In this document: one piece after another, positions 19,948-30,267 of the stretch
Layout: each line of letters begins with the position of its first letter
Position numbering within the stretch: the stretch's first letter is position 1
Source of the DNA: Rivularia sp. PCC 7116
Lineage (GTDB): Bacteria > Cyanobacteriota > Cyanobacteriia > Cyanobacteriales > Nostocaceae
Assembly (NCBI RefSeq): GCF_000316665.1
Contig: NC_019678.1
Coordinates: 558,001 to 622,000, forward strand
Length of the DNA: 64,000 nt
Reading direction: 5' to 3'
The notes under the pieces: generated by a model
What the model was told of the DNA's origin: nothing
Seen by the model: the letters and a program-made list of their open reading frames with translations, nothing else
Databases searched by the model: none
Program-made: the position numbers and the translations under genes

Positions 19948-21000
19948 CTATCTAAATGAAGAACTAACATTTTTTACAAGTTTGTTTAATAACTCTAAGT
20001 GCCCCCGACTCTCAACAGCGAATTTATCTATTATAGTAAAATTAAATCTATTTTTTGCTTGAATAATATTTTGAGGATTGGATAGAAAGGCAGCAACTTT
20101 AAATCGTTTGTCGCCGGGATTCCAAACCGCAAAATCGGCTCCAATACTATTTAAAAAGGCTTTAGCTTTACCAGAGCCACCCAAGCTGTAAAATGGCACC
20201 CCTAATGCTAGTGCTGTTAATCCAAGGTGTAGTTTGTATGAAACTACTAAGTCGAGTGAAGCAAGGAATTCAAGGGTTAACTTAGGGTCTGTATACACAT
20301 GATATTTGATATTACTAGATAGTTGTTTAGGTCGCAACTCGGTATTTATTGGCGAAGATGGTAAATATGTTTTAATAAAATGGAAAACAATATCTCTTCT
20401 GATAGATGCGATTACACTAAGTTGGAAAGCCAGCCATTTACACTGTATGGTATTGGGAATATTTATACCAACATTAATGATATTATTGTATTTGATTTTA
20501 GAAGGAATTTGCCAAAATTCAGATACTGAAAGCAATACATCGGGATAATAATTAACTTCTTTTCCAAAATGATGAATTAAAGCTCGATCCGATGGCAATC
20601 GAACGCTGGAAGATTTACAGGTTTCACCTTGAAAAAATTGTTGCCTCCAATATGAAAGAGAAGTATTTTTTCCCAACCCTTCTCCACCAATCGAAATCGG
20701 ATATACGGGACAGTTTTTCTCACTGCTGACGATTTTTAAGCGGCGAAAATCTTCTTCAAAAGGTGCAGAAAAGTTTTCTACGAGAAATCCACCGCCACCT
20801 ATAATGCAAAATTCGGCATCGTCAAAAAGTTCATTTAATGAATCAGTCGTTTGAATTTGATAGCGTTTTGCTAGCTGTTTATTTAATCGATAAACTACAG
20901 GTCGAACGTTGATACTTTTAAAATATTTAGCAAACTGAATTGCCATTATATCATCGCCGTAGTTACCATAATTATACGAACCCCAAATTGCTACTTTCAT
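19948..21000 (-). CDS. Polysaccharide pyruvyl transferase family protein
   Basis: 350 aa, WcaK/CsaB-like fold. The family moves pyruvate from phosphoenolpyruvate to sugars as a ketal, adding acid groups to exopolysaccharide. Visible: N-terminal SYNYGNYGDDIM, CIIGGGGFLVENF (about 87-99), LVVSYKLHLGLTALALGVPF near residue 255, the substrate-binding HLG segment. It lies between the Wzc-like kinase and the HepA-like exporter on the same strand, so it probably decorates the same polymer. Confidence 0.87.
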   Translation of the reverse strand: MKVAIWGSYNYGNYGDDIMAIQFAKYFKSINVRPVVYRLNKQLAKRYQIQTTDSLNELFDDAEFCIIGGGGFLVENFSAPFEEDFRRLKIVSSEKNCPVYPISIGGEGLGKNTSLSYWRQQFFQGETCKSSSVRLPSDRALIHHFGKEVNYYPDVLLSVSEFWQIPSKIKYNNIINVGINIPNTIQCKWLAFQLSVIASIRRDIVFHFIKTYLPSSPINTELRPKQLSSNIKYHVYTDPKLTLEFLASLDLVVSYKLHLGLTALALGVPFYSLGGSGKAKAFLNSIGADFAVWNPGDKRFKVAAFLSNPQNIIQAKNRFNFTIIDKFAVESRGHLELLNKLVKNVSSSFR

Positions 21001-21092
21001 AATTTTCAGGAAATAGATAATAGGGAATAGTTAGGAGTTAATAATTTGGAATTCAGAGTTATAAATCAAGAATTAGGGGTTAAAATTTGAGG

Positions 21093-22988
21093 TTATAGTA
21101 ATTTATCCTTATCTTCTTTTATTTTCTCTTCATTGACTAAATTATCTTCATTAAACTGATGCTGTGTTTGATGATATTTCCAAAGTTTACCTTTACGGTT
21201 TAATAGTTCCTGATAACCTCCTTGTTCTACAATACGTCCCTGTTCGAGTACTATGACTTTGTCAGCTTTAAAAATAGTAGAAAGTCGATGGGCAATAGCG
21301 ATCGCAGTTCTTCCAGAAGCCAATTTTTCTAAAGACTGCTGTACTAAACGTTCGCTCACCGAATCGAGAGCGCTAGTTGCTTCGTCTAAAATTAAAATAT
21401 CTGGATTGCGTAACAATGCCCTCGCAATGGCAATTCTCTGTCTTTGTCCACCAGACAAGCGTACTCCTCTATCTCCAAGTTTGGTATCGAAACCCTGGGG
21501 TAATTCTGAAATAAATTCATCGGCATTTGCACCTTTAGCTGCTTCTATAATTGCTTTATCATTTATATTTTCTAAACCGTAAGCAATATTTTCTCGTACC
21601 GAAGTATTAAATATAAAAGTATCTTGACTTACTACCGCTATGTTGTTTCGTAACGAACCGATACTATATTCGCGCAAGTCTACATTATCAATTAATATTG
21701 TTCCAAAAGTGGGGTCATAAAAACGCACTAATAAATCGGCTAAAGTTGTTTTACCGCAACCACTAGCACCCACTAAAGCTATAGTTTCACCGCGTTCAAT
21801 TGTTAAATTAATATTGTGCAATACTAATTGACTATTGTCATAACCAAAATCAACATTGACAATTTTTATAGCTTGCCTCAAACCGGGGAAATTTTTTGTC
21901 CCATCTGTTAAATAGGCTTTATTATCTGTTCTTAAAAGTTCTTCAACAGCTCCTAAAGCCCCGGAATGTATGGCAATTAAACCCCAGGAACTATTCATAT
22001 GAGCGATAATTGGCAGCAACCGAAATAACGCAAATAGAAATGCCAGCAAAGAAACTATATTCAGGATGCCATTAGATATGAGTGCAGAAACTGCAACTAA
22101 TATCATCGATACCAAAATTGTAGTAGCTAAAGCTTCGATGACTGGTTGCAAAAGCCCGCTAATAGTACTAGCCTTCAACCAAGCGCTAGCAAATTTATCA
22201 GCTACTTGATTAAAACGCTTACTTTCAAATTCTTGAGTCCAAAATGCTTGTACCGTGCGAATCCCGCCAATAAATTCTGACGTTTTGGCGGCTAATTCTC
22301 CTCCAGTCGAACTCATTTCAAAACTGGCTTCACGCACTCGACGAATCCAATGTGATGCTGCTGCTGCGAGTAAACTAAAAAGTAGTACTGTAACTAAAGT
22401 CAGTTGCCAAGAGATAACAAACATGGCAACAGTATATGCTAATATTACACAACTTTTAGTTACGAAATTAATCAGTTCGTTAAAAGCAAAGCTCAAGTTA
22501 CTAACTTCGGTAGAAAAAGTATTAATTAATTCTCCGGAACGTTTTTGGGTATAGTATGCAAGACTAAAGCTTTTAAACTGCTCAAATATTTTTTTACGAA
22601 GAGTATCTACCAATCCAATCTCGCATAATTTAGCGCAGTAACGTCCGAAATAACTAAAAACTGCTCTTAACCAAACAGTAAATAATATTAAACCAGATAT
22701 GCGCCAAATGCGCTCTTGAGAAGCATTTTCAGTACCCAAAACACTAATATCAAACCATTCAATACCAGTTTCTAAAGCTGGCTGATTTGGATTCGTTAAT
22801 CCTTGTAGTAAAGAAGCTATTAACCCTATACCTAGAGCTTCTAAAGCCGCTGCCATAATTGTTAGAAGCACGGCTACTATTGCAATGCGATAAAAAGGTT
22901 TAAATGCTCTTACAATCAGATAATGTTGCTGCCAAAAACCAGTGGTTACTAAGATTTTACGGATAAAAGTAGGTAACTTTACTTGCAT
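21093..22988 (-). CDS. hepA: HepA-like ABC exporter (fused permease and ATPase)
   Basis: 631 aa from the ATG at 22988 (MQVKLPTFIRK); an 18-residue upstream extension is possible but lacks similarity to the family. Six-helix ABC permease domain (about 30-320) followed by an ATPase: Walker A GASGCGKTTLADL, signature LSGGQRQRIAIARAL, Walker B ILILDEATSALD. The opening (TTGFWQQHYLIVRAFKPFYR) and IEWFDISVLG segment resemble HepA of Anabaena, needed to build the heterocyst envelope polysaccharide; the cargo is likely lipid-linked glycan. The HepC-like gene nearby (25099) supports this. Confidence 0.82.
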   Translation of the reverse strand: MQVKLPTFIRKILVTTGFWQQHYLIVRAFKPFYRIAIVAVLLTIMAAALEALGIGLIASLLQGLTNPNQPALETGIEWFDISVLGTENASQERIWRISGLILFTVWLRAVFSYFGRYCAKLCEIGLVDTLRKKIFEQFKSFSLAYYTQKRSGELINTFSTEVSNLSFAFNELINFVTKSCVILAYTVAMFVISWQLTLVTVLLFSLLAAAASHWIRRVREASFEMSSTGGELAAKTSEFIGGIRTVQAFWTQEFESKRFNQVADKFASAWLKASTISGLLQPVIEALATTILVSMILVAVSALISNGILNIVSLLAFLFALFRLLPIIAHMNSSWGLIAIHSGALGAVEELLRTDNKAYLTDGTKNFPGLRQAIKIVNVDFGYDNSQLVLHNINLTIERGETIALVGASGCGKTTLADLLVRFYDPTFGTILIDNVDLREYSIGSLRNNIAVVSQDTFIFNTSVRENIAYGLENINDKAIIEAAKGANADEFISELPQGFDTKLGDRGVRLSGGQRQRIAIARALLRNPDILILDEATSALDSVSERLVQQSLEKLASGRTAIAIAHRLSTIFKADKVIVLEQGRIVEQGGYQELLNRKGKLWKYHQTQHQFNEDNLVNEEKIKEDKDKLL

Positions 22989-23091
22989 GTATCTGTTTTT
23001 GATGATTAAATAGCCAGCTGTCGAAACTCTATATAATCGCAAGCATAAAATTCGTTAGACGGAATTAAACTTATCGATAAAACTAAATATT

Positions 23092-24003
23092 TTATGAGCG
23101 CTGCAATTTATCAAATTTCGATAATATGAAAAAATGCCAGCTATGTCGTAATTTTGGATAGATTCCCAAAATTAGGCTAATTAACTGCCAAGATTTGCGA
23201 TAAGGTTTATACTTAGCAAAAAACTTTAAAGCAGAAATTATATGTATTAGCGTTAGATAGTTAAACTTTGAACCAGTACTACAACGCTGATATAAATGCA
23301 GTGCGGATACTTTTGGGTGAAATAAAACTCTATAGCCGTTTTGCCAAGCATCTACACACAAGCTTACATCTTCAAAGTATAAGAAAAAGCGTTCGTCAAA
23401 CAAACCATAACGCTCGACATATTTCCCAGATACCATCATGAAAGCGCCTATTGCCCAATTAATCTCTGTAATTTTTTGGGGAGCAGGTATACCGGAATAA
23501 TAATAATCAAAAGGGCATAGTATATTCTGCAACTTTTCACCCAGTAAATACTTGCAAAGCAAAAAGTTGAATGTCGGAAATCTACGGATTGAAGGTTGAA
23601 CTGATTTGTCAAGATACAGCAACTTTGGGCAGACAATTGCAATATTTGATTCGGAATTTAATGTTGCTTGTAAACGAGGAATTATCGTAGCTTTAAATGT
23701 GACATCAGGATTTACTAAAACATAAGCATTACTTGGTATAGCAGCAACAGCCCTATTATTAGCAACACCAAATCCTAGGTTAGATTCTCCTTTTTTACCT
23801 ATAAATATATGTGGATATCTCCGCCCAAAATCATCTATAATTTGCGGACAGTTATCCTTTGAGGCATTATCGTACACAATAACAGTGCCTCTTTCTGGGT
23901 AAAAATCTTCAACTGCTTTAATGCATGATTCAATTGCACCTCTTAAAGTTGTAGCTGAATTGTAAGAAACAATTACAAAAGCTATATCATTTTTTGCCGT
24001 CAT
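23092..24003 (-). CDS. Family 2 glycosyltransferase
   Basis: 303 aa from ATG 24003 (MTAKNDIAFVIVSYN); a GTG seven codons upstream is the alternative. GT-A fold, rhamnosyl/dTDP-sugar type: FVIVSYNSATTL, VYDNASKDNC, NLGFGVANNRA, the DxD-like NPDVTF, and GAFMMVSGKYVERYGLFDERFFLYFEDVSLC. Adds a sugar from a nucleotide donor to the growing lipid-linked repeat. First gene of the leftward operon; ends 104 bp before hepA. Confidence 0.9.
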   Translation of the reverse strand: MTAKNDIAFVIVSYNSATTLRGAIESCIKAVEDFYPERGTVIVYDNASKDNCPQIIDDFGRRYPHIFIGKKGESNLGFGVANNRAVAAIPSNAYVLVNPDVTFKATIIPRLQATLNSESNIAIVCPKLLYLDKSVQPSIRRFPTFNFLLCKYLLGEKLQNILCPFDYYYSGIPAPQKITEINWAIGAFMMVSGKYVERYGLFDERFFLYFEDVSLCVDAWQNGYRVLFHPKVSALHLYQRCSTGSKFNYLTLIHIISALKFFAKYKPYRKSWQLISLILGIYPKLRHSWHFFILSKFDKLQRS

Positions 24004-25098
24004 GGTAATCACACCCGTATCCACACCGAAAAGATGCAGCTAGTAACAACACACTGAATATTTAGTGCTTTTTCGGACTAAATCAATGTCATAACTCCTA
24101 TGCAAAATTATCTAACCATTCATTGCAGCTTGAGTAAAAATTCTAACCTATTTTAGACGTTTTTCAGCTTTTGTTTTTTTGGAAAGTAAAATTCTTTAGG
24201 ATTAAATTAGAATGCAAATTATGTATATATAGCATCCACCGAAAGTTGTAGATTTAGCTGTACAACTTTTGCAACATTTATAACTACAATCGCAACATGA
24301 CAAATAGCCAATAACGCTTGAGCAGCTATTTTTTCGTTCGCAGACTATATTAGAGTTACTTATCGTCTATAAGATGCTGCTAAAGACTAATAGGATAAAA
24401 GCGGTCGGTATCATTTGTAGATAAATATTTTTAATATCGCCATCAAAGAATTGGCTATAACAATTTATACCTAAATATTTAGTGGTTTCTAAATTAATTT
24501 TATTTGAGAATATATTTAACGATAAATACTTGTCTGAGAAGCTAATCAAGCATAAATAAGCTATTAATTGCCGGAAAGCAAAAGCTTCAAATTCGCTATC
24601 AATAATCTCTGTATCTCTTACTGAATGAGTGAATAACTAAAGTTTGCTTTTTATAAACATACTAAGGTCAAAATATAATCTTTAAAAGATAATCGTATAA
24701 TTTAAAACATTTTAAGATTGGTGAAATTTCTTACCATCACAGGCTATATCATAATAAAGACTATGATTATTGAATATTCAACCGAGATTTTACTGATAGA
24801 GAGTTGACTTGTTTAAATAAATAAACTTATGATTGGATTAACATTTTGTGAATATGGAATAATTCAGTAGTGTAATTACTTACTTTTACTCGAACTGCTG
24901 AGAATTTGGCTTACAAACTGAGAAATCTTTCATATATTTAGATTTGTCTAATGCATTTAATACCGGAATCAAAAATACTTGAAGGAAAAATTCTGATCTG
25001 TAAACGAGATTTATTTTGCAGCTAAAGAGCATTAAGAAGTTCCATAATAGCGATTGTGCTACCTGTTATTGATTGACAACCATTACTGATTCTTAGCT
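24004..25098. other. 1.1-kb divergent gap between the two halves of the HEP-like island
   Basis: No coding region that I would support; a 60-codon minus-strand frame at 24367-24549 has no recognisable content. This gap must hold the promoters of both divergent operons. A partial match to the NtcA consensus (GTG-N8-TAC at 24870-24883) is present but imperfect. Confidence 0.5.
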
Positions 25099-25884
25099 AT
25101 GGTGCATGAGCAAAGAACAACCTCAGTAAGTTTTACATCACATGCTGATTTAGAAAAGCCAGTACAAGAAAAGAGTTATACCCAGAATAAAGCTGAAATT
25201 AATAACAATATCAATTCTTGTAAGTACAAATTGGGTTACAAAATTAAGTTAAAAGGTGAAAAACTTTTAGTCAAGCTAACTTGTAAGCCTTCGCATATGC
25301 ATTTACTTTCCCATCGAAGCGAAGATTTTTTAGCTGAATGGCTGCGATTTTCTCCTGCCACAACAGTAGAGATAGATTCGCGCATTGAATTAGAGAAATT
25401 AATCGTGTGGGCAGAACAATGCAGAAGATGTAAGAAAGCAATATTTTTACGTCTATATCAAAAAGGAAACCTTTTAAGATACTCCAATAATTTTAACAGG
25501 CTGTCTCGGTTGGCAAAACGCTGCTTTGATATTTTCATGGCAATAATATCAGTAATTATACTTTCTCCGATATTTGTCGCTTTAGCCTTATTGATTAAAG
25601 TCTATTTTCACGAAGCAATATTGCAGAGGCAATGGTGTATAGGCAAACAAGGCAAGTTATTTTGTATATATAATTTTAGCGATAATTTAAGAATAATTAA
25701 GATGAATAGTTTAACTAAATTGCCACAACTTTTCAATGTCCTCAAAGGAGATATGAGTCTGATTGGAAGATTTCCTTGGAGTTTAGCTGAAGTTAAGAAG
25801 ATTAGTTTCATAGAACAGACATTAATTGATACCTCACCAGGTATTACAGCCAGTATTATTGGTAAAAATAATTATTCCAGATAA
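25099..25884 (+). CDS. hepC: HepC-like bacterial sugar transferase (degenerate undecaprenyl-phosphate type)
   Basis: 261 aa. C-terminal PF02397-type sugar transferase domain: RLAKRCFDIFMAIISVIILSP with the single membrane helix (137-165), then LPQLFNVLKGDMSLIGRFP (208-226). These proteins put the first sugar-phosphate on the lipid carrier. The domain is short and altered: canonical DELPQ is TKLPQ, canonical 'GPRP' is GRFP, and the segment between the membrane helix and LPQ is compressed. Residues 1-135 are an N-terminal extension of unknown role. Size and architecture fit HepC of Anabaena heterocyst envelope synthesis. First gene of the rightward operon. Confidence 0.7.
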   Translation: MVHEQRTTSVSFTSHADLEKPVQEKSYTQNKAEINNNINSCKYKLGYKIKLKGEKLLVKLTCKPSHMHLLSHRSEDFLAEWLRFSPATTVEIDSRIELEKLIVWAEQCRRCKKAIFLRLYQKGNLLRYSNNFNRLSRLAKRCFDIFMAIISVIILSPIFVALALLIKVYFHEAILQRQWCIGKQGKLFCIYNFSDNLRIIKMNSLTKLPQLFNVLKGDMSLIGRFPWSLAEVKKISFIEQTLIDTSPGITASIIGKNNYSR

Positions 25885-25972
25885 GTTATTTTATGTAGGC
25901 ATTAATAATATTTAAATACATACAATATTAAACCTAGAATCTAAACTGTATCTGCGAAAAATAAGGTGAATT

Positions 25973-26746
25973 ATGAAAGTCAGTCGAGCAGCTACACTTG
26001 CAATCAAAAACCTAGGACATCATCAAGTTGGGAAATGCAATATATGTGGAAAGTCTACTATTTTCATCTGCATTGATACAAAAACAGTACGCAACAACAT
26101 GTACTGTCCTTTCTGTCAAAGTTCATCTCGAAAAAGGCACGTAGCAAAATTATTGATTAGTAAAATTTTTACGAATATTTCTAGCCTGGTTGAGATTTCA
26201 GCAAAAAATAATTTAGATAGTGTAAGCATTTACAATACTGATGTAGATGATGCCTTTTATCAAGTTTTGCACAATTCCACATCATATTACTGTTCGAGCT
26301 GCATACCAAATGTTCAAATCGGAACAGAAATTAGCGAACAAGTTTCTTGTCAGGATTTAGAAAAATTGAGTTTTGCAGATGAAAATTTTGACGTAGTAAT
26401 TACAGAAGATGTATTTGAGCATATTAGGGACTATGAAAAAGCTTTCTTTGAGGTGTATCGCATATTAAAGACGGGTGGATACCATATTTTTACCGTCCCC
26501 TGCTTTTTCGATAAACCAACTTTGGTTCGTGTTGATACCTCCGGAGCAGAAGATATTCATTTATTGCCTCCAGAATATCACGGAGACAGAATTCGCGGTA
26601 AAATTCTTGCATACAGAACATTTGGAATCGATATTTTTGAAATTTTAGAAAAAATTGGTTTTGAAACCACGGTAGATTTTTCTAACTATCTAGATAGACG
26701 CTACGGAATATTTGATAGTTATGCTTTTTGCTCTAGAAAACTATGA
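25973..26746 (+). CDS. SAM-dependent methyltransferase with N-terminal zinc-ribbon-like motif
   Basis: 257 aa. An N-terminal CxxC...CxxC pair (Cys22/25 and Cys45/48) may bind zinc. The rest is a class I methyltransferase of the Methyltransf_11 type: FADENFDVVITEDVFEHI, then YRILKTGGYHIFTVPCF. The classical Gly-rich motif I is weak. It probably methylates a sugar or a glycan precursor, since it lies between hepC and a GT4 gene. Spacing to hepC is 88 bp. Confidence 0.75.
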   Translation: MKVSRAATLAIKNLGHHQVGKCNICGKSTIFICIDTKTVRNNMYCPFCQSSSRKRHVAKLLISKIFTNISSLVEISAKNNLDSVSIYNTDVDDAFYQVLHNSTSYYCSSCIPNVQIGTEISEQVSCQDLEKLSFADENFDVVITEDVFEHIRDYEKAFFEVYRILKTGGYHIFTVPCFFDKPTLVRVDTSGAEDIHLLPPEYHGDRIRGKILAYRTFGIDIFEILEKIGFETTVDFSNYLDRRYGIFDSYAFCSRKL

Positions 26747-26833
26747 GATAGGTAAACCAAAATCAATCAATAAATTATTCAATGATAATTGATGTTACCT
26801 AAATCCTAACAATTAACTCCTCGCTATTTACCG

Positions 26834-28087
26834 ATGATAAATCCTTTAATTTTAAGTACCTTCGATACAAGTGGTGGAGCAGCGAAAGCAGCATTTAGGT
26901 TGCATCAGGGATTAAAAAATATAGATATAAATTCGCGAATGCTAGTTGAATACAAAACTAGTAACGATAGTACCGTAATTGCAAATACGAATAAATTTGA
27001 AAAGTTGGTCAATCAAATGCGACCAACTTTAGATAATTTACCATTAAAACTTTATCCAAATCATGAATACGGAACCTTTTCTCCACAATATTTTCCAGAT
27101 TTTATTAATTCTAAAATAAAAAATATATCTACAGGCATACCAGATATAATTAATCTTCATTGGATTTGCGGCTATCTTAAAATTGAAAGCATTGCTAAAT
27201 TTAAGCAACCGCTAGTTTGGACTTTACACGATATGTGGGCATTTACCGGAGGTTGTCATTATAGTTTAGATTGCGATCGCTATATTAATTCCTGCGGTAA
27301 ATGCATCCAACTCGATTCTAAAAACGAAGCAGATTTGTCACGTTGGGTATGGAAACGCAAAGCAAAAGCATGGCAACACCTGGATTTAACAGTTGTAACC
27401 CCCAGCCATTGGTTAGCGAAAGTTGCACGCCAAAGTTCTTTATTCAAAAATTATCCTATCAAAGTTATCCCCAACGGTATTGATATTAAAAAATATAAAT
27501 CAATTGACAAAAAGGTTGCCAGAAAATTGTTGAATCTTCCCTTAGATAAACAATTAATTTTATCAGGTGCCGCTAACAGTAGTTATATAAGAAAAGGAAT
27601 GCATTTACTTGAGAAAGCGCTACAAAATTTAAGTGATTACAAAGACAAGGTAGAATTAGTTTTTTTTGGTTCTTTATCGCCTAAACAAGAGTATAAAACC
27701 GACTTTAAATGTCATTATATGGGAAATCTTCATGATGATATATCTTTAGCACTAGTTTATGCAGCAGCAGACGTTTTTGTTGCCGCTTCAATTCAAGATA
27801 ATTTACCTAATACCGTGATGGAATCTTTAGCTTGCGGTACTCCATGTGTTGCATTCAATATTGGAGGAATGATTGATATGATTGAACATCAAGTCAACGG
27901 TTACTTAGCTCAACCTTTTGATATCGAAGGTTTAGCCAAAGGTATTGATTGGATACTATCAAACAGTTACCCGCAAAAAATTTGCGATCGCGCTCGTAAA
28001 AAAGTGGAGCAAGAGTTTAATCTAGAATTACAAGCACGACGTTACTCACAACTATTTAGTGAAATAATTGATCGCAAATATTCCTAG
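26834..28087 (+). CDS. Family 4 glycosyltransferase
   Basis: 417 aa, GT-B fold. N-terminal acceptor domain starts LILSTFDTSGGAAKAAFRLH; DLTVVTPSHWLAKVARQSSLF and IPNGIDIKKYK mark the linker; the donor domain carries the E-x7-E type motif PNTVMESLACGTPCVAFNIGG. Retaining transferase for the EPS repeat. Within the rightward operon, 70 to 90 bp from its neighbours. Confidence 0.9.
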   Translation: MINPLILSTFDTSGGAAKAAFRLHQGLKNIDINSRMLVEYKTSNDSTVIANTNKFEKLVNQMRPTLDNLPLKLYPNHEYGTFSPQYFPDFINSKIKNISTGIPDIINLHWICGYLKIESIAKFKQPLVWTLHDMWAFTGGCHYSLDCDRYINSCGKCIQLDSKNEADLSRWVWKRKAKAWQHLDLTVVTPSHWLAKVARQSSLFKNYPIKVIPNGIDIKKYKSIDKKVARKLLNLPLDKQLILSGAANSSYIRKGMHLLEKALQNLSDYKDKVELVFFGSLSPKQEYKTDFKCHYMGNLHDDISLALVYAAADVFVAASIQDNLPNTVMESLACGTPCVAFNIGGMIDMIEHQVNGYLAQPFDIEGLAKGIDWILSNSYPQKICDRARKKVEQEFNLELQARRYSQLFSEIIDRKYS

Positions 28088-28173
28088 TTGCTTTTAGCAT
28101 GTTAATCATAGAAATATAATCTACTAACCTATTACTTTGTCCCAATTCTCCATATATTTTGTGGGAGCATAAA

Positions 28174-29289
28174 GTGAATATAAACTCAAAATTTAAACAA
28201 CCACAGATAAACTATTTTTTTTACACTTTAATTTTTTATACAATATTAATTCTCTACCTTGTTCCTTACAATATAGAACTTCCCCATGCGAAGATATTTC
28301 TACCTTTACTTACCATTGTTTTATTAATACAGCTTTTGTTCTACAAAACAAAATTACTAATTATAGACATTCTCATCATATGTTCAATTTTAATAGTTAC
28401 TTTTCTTAACTTTTCAACATATCATTTATTCAGATACAGTTTACCAATCTGTTTAATGCTTATAGGTTTTAGCGGTTGCCCGCAAATTCGTATAAAAAGA
28501 GGATATTTAATCGGATTATGCTGGATCGCAACCGTGGCTTTAATTTATCAAATGGCACTATACAGGAGGCTAGAGTTTGATGGCAGTGCAAGAGTCTCAT
28601 TAAGCAACGGAGATCCCAACGTATCTGGCTTATTTATGTTGTTATTCTTTTTCCTTTGTTGCAAAGCTAAATTTAAACCAGGTATTATTTTAGCTTTAGT
28701 TTCAACCGTGTTTTTTCTAAGTAGAAATTATTTTCTCAGCTTGCTTATCTATTTAATCATTATTTTCTGTAAAAATAAATTTATAAAAATTGCCAGTCAA
28801 ATAAATTTCACAGCCTTTTTTGTGTTCTCAAATATTTTCGGAATTTTAATAGGAGAATATTTTTTACAGTTCGTTGAAATAGGTTATGGATATGATACAA
28901 GTGCAAATCGCTTATTTTCTTTTAACGATAATTCAAACTTAGCTAGATTTGAGGCTAACCGTTTTTTAATAGCATCCTATCAAGATGACTGGATATTAGC
29001 ATTGAACGGTTATGCAGCTAGATATGAGGAAGTATTTAAAAACGTTGGTTCTTTAATTCATAATTCACTATTAGAAGTAATAGCATATACAGGTATCCCT
29101 CTAGGGTTTCTTTATTTTTGCGCGATTTTGAAAATAATAGGTGGATACTATACTCCAAGTAATTATAAATTTATTTTCCCCTATTTATTCTTTTGTTTGT
29201 TTTTACATAGCGGGCTTCAAGGGCTAGCTCCTTTACTTTTCGTGAGTATTTTAGCAATGTCAGTTGAACAGCGAACAGCGAACAGTTAA
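28174..29289 (+). CDS. O-antigen polymerase/ligase-like membrane protein (Wzy type)
   Basis: 371 aa from the GTG at 28174, which has a good ribosome binding site (GGGAG, six bases upstream); an in-frame TTG at 28159 is weaker. About ten hydrophobic helices with a larger loop at about 245-290 (YGYDTSANRLFSFNDNSN). Wzy proteins polymerise the lipid-linked repeat on the outer face of the inner membrane; sequence similarity within the family is always low, so the call rests on topology and context. Last ~50 bp run into a short GAACAGC/TTAACAG tandem repeat (29268-29300). Confidence 0.75.
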   Translation: MNINSKFKQPQINYFFYTLIFYTILILYLVPYNIELPHAKIFLPLLTIVLLIQLLFYKTKLLIIDILIICSILIVTFLNFSTYHLFRYSLPICLMLIGFSGCPQIRIKRGYLIGLCWIATVALIYQMALYRRLEFDGSARVSLSNGDPNVSGLFMLLFFFLCCKAKFKPGIILALVSTVFFLSRNYFLSLLIYLIIIFCKNKFIKIASQINFTAFFVFSNIFGILIGEYFLQFVEIGYGYDTSANRLFSFNDNSNLARFEANRFLIASYQDDWILALNGYAARYEEVFKNVGSLIHNSLLEVIAYTGIPLGFLYFCAILKIIGGYYTPSNYKFIFPYLFFCLFLHSGLQGLAPLLFVSILAMSVEQRTANS

Positions 29290-29409
29290 CAGTTAACAGT
29301 AACAAATTAACTATTATGAATAAACTTTAAACTCATAACTCATAACTATTAATATTTAATCTATAACATAAAAGACACAATCAAATAAATCTTCATTCTA
29401 TAAATAAGT

Positions 29410-30261
29410 ATGCAGCCTAAAATTTCTATAATTACGCCAAGTTATAATTCTGAAAAAACTATCGAAAAAACAATTTTAAGTGTAATTAATCAAAATAAAA
29501 TATATCCTTTTGAGTATATTATAGTTGATGGAAATTCTACCGATAGCACTTGTGAGATAATCAACAAATATGCAGAAAAGATAGATTTAGTTATTTCTGA
29601 ACCAGATTTTGGTGCTTACGATGCAATGAACAAAGGGATTAATCTTGCTACAGGAGAAATAGTCGGTATTATTAATTCCGATGATTGGTATCTTGAGAAT
29701 GCAATTAAAACAGTTCAGCTTGAATTTGAGAAATATCCAGATATAGATATATTGTATTCACCGATCCAGAATTACTATCAAGATGAATATGTAGCTACCT
29801 TTATTCCGGGGGAGCTAGAAAAACTATCAATTCGCTTTACTTTAAATCATCCATCTTGCTTCATTAAAAAATCTGCTTATGTTGCAGTAGGTTTATATAA
29901 TCTAAAATATAAAATTGCTGCTGATTATGACATGATTTTACGTTTATTTAATCATGGATTTAAATTTTATTGCATCGAAAATCCCCTAGCGGCTTATTCT
30001 CTCAATGGAATGAGTTCATCACCCTTACCCTGGGATAGAGCAAAATTAATTAAAGAATGTTGGGAAATAAGTAGCAGCGCATCCGATAATTTTCCAGAAA
30101 TATCCCAAAAAAAACGCATAAAAGCTTACATATTATGGATTATAAACGAAGTATTTGCATTACCCGCTAGGTATTTTCTTAAGCCACCCGCAGCACGTAA
30201 ACTAAAAAGTGTTATTAAACAATTTACAAAAAAATCTACATCTGCATATGGTAGATGGTAA
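29410..30261 (+). CDS. Family 2 glycosyltransferase (WcaA/PslC-like)
   Basis: 283 aa. Clear GT-A start: ISIITPSYNSEKTIEKTILS, VDGNSTDSTCEII, EPDFGAYDAMNKGINLATGEIVGIINSDDWY with the DD metal-binding pair near residue 95. Transfers a sugar to the lipid-linked glycan. Stop is six bases from the next start, so the two are translationally close. Confidence 0.92.
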   Translation: MQPKISIITPSYNSEKTIEKTILSVINQNKIYPFEYIIVDGNSTDSTCEIINKYAEKIDLVISEPDFGAYDAMNKGINLATGEIVGIINSDDWYLENAIKTVQLEFEKYPDIDILYSPIQNYYQDEYVATFIPGELEKLSIRFTLNHPSCFIKKSAYVAVGLYNLKYKIAADYDMILRLFNHGFKFYCIENPLAAYSLNGMSSSPLPWDRAKLIKECWEISSSASDNFPEISQKKRIKAYILWIINEVFALPARYFLKPPAARKLKSVIKQFTKKSTSAYGRW

Positions 30262-30267
30262 AGTTTT

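Noticed and set aside
24367-24549. 60-codon minus-strand frame in the HEP gap
   Set aside because: Low-complexity, AT-driven frame with no ribosome binding site.
24870-24883. NtcA-like site GTG-N8-TAC
   Set aside because: The consensus is GTA-N8-TAC; a half-match occurs by chance often in AT-rich DNA, so it is mentioned only as a lead.
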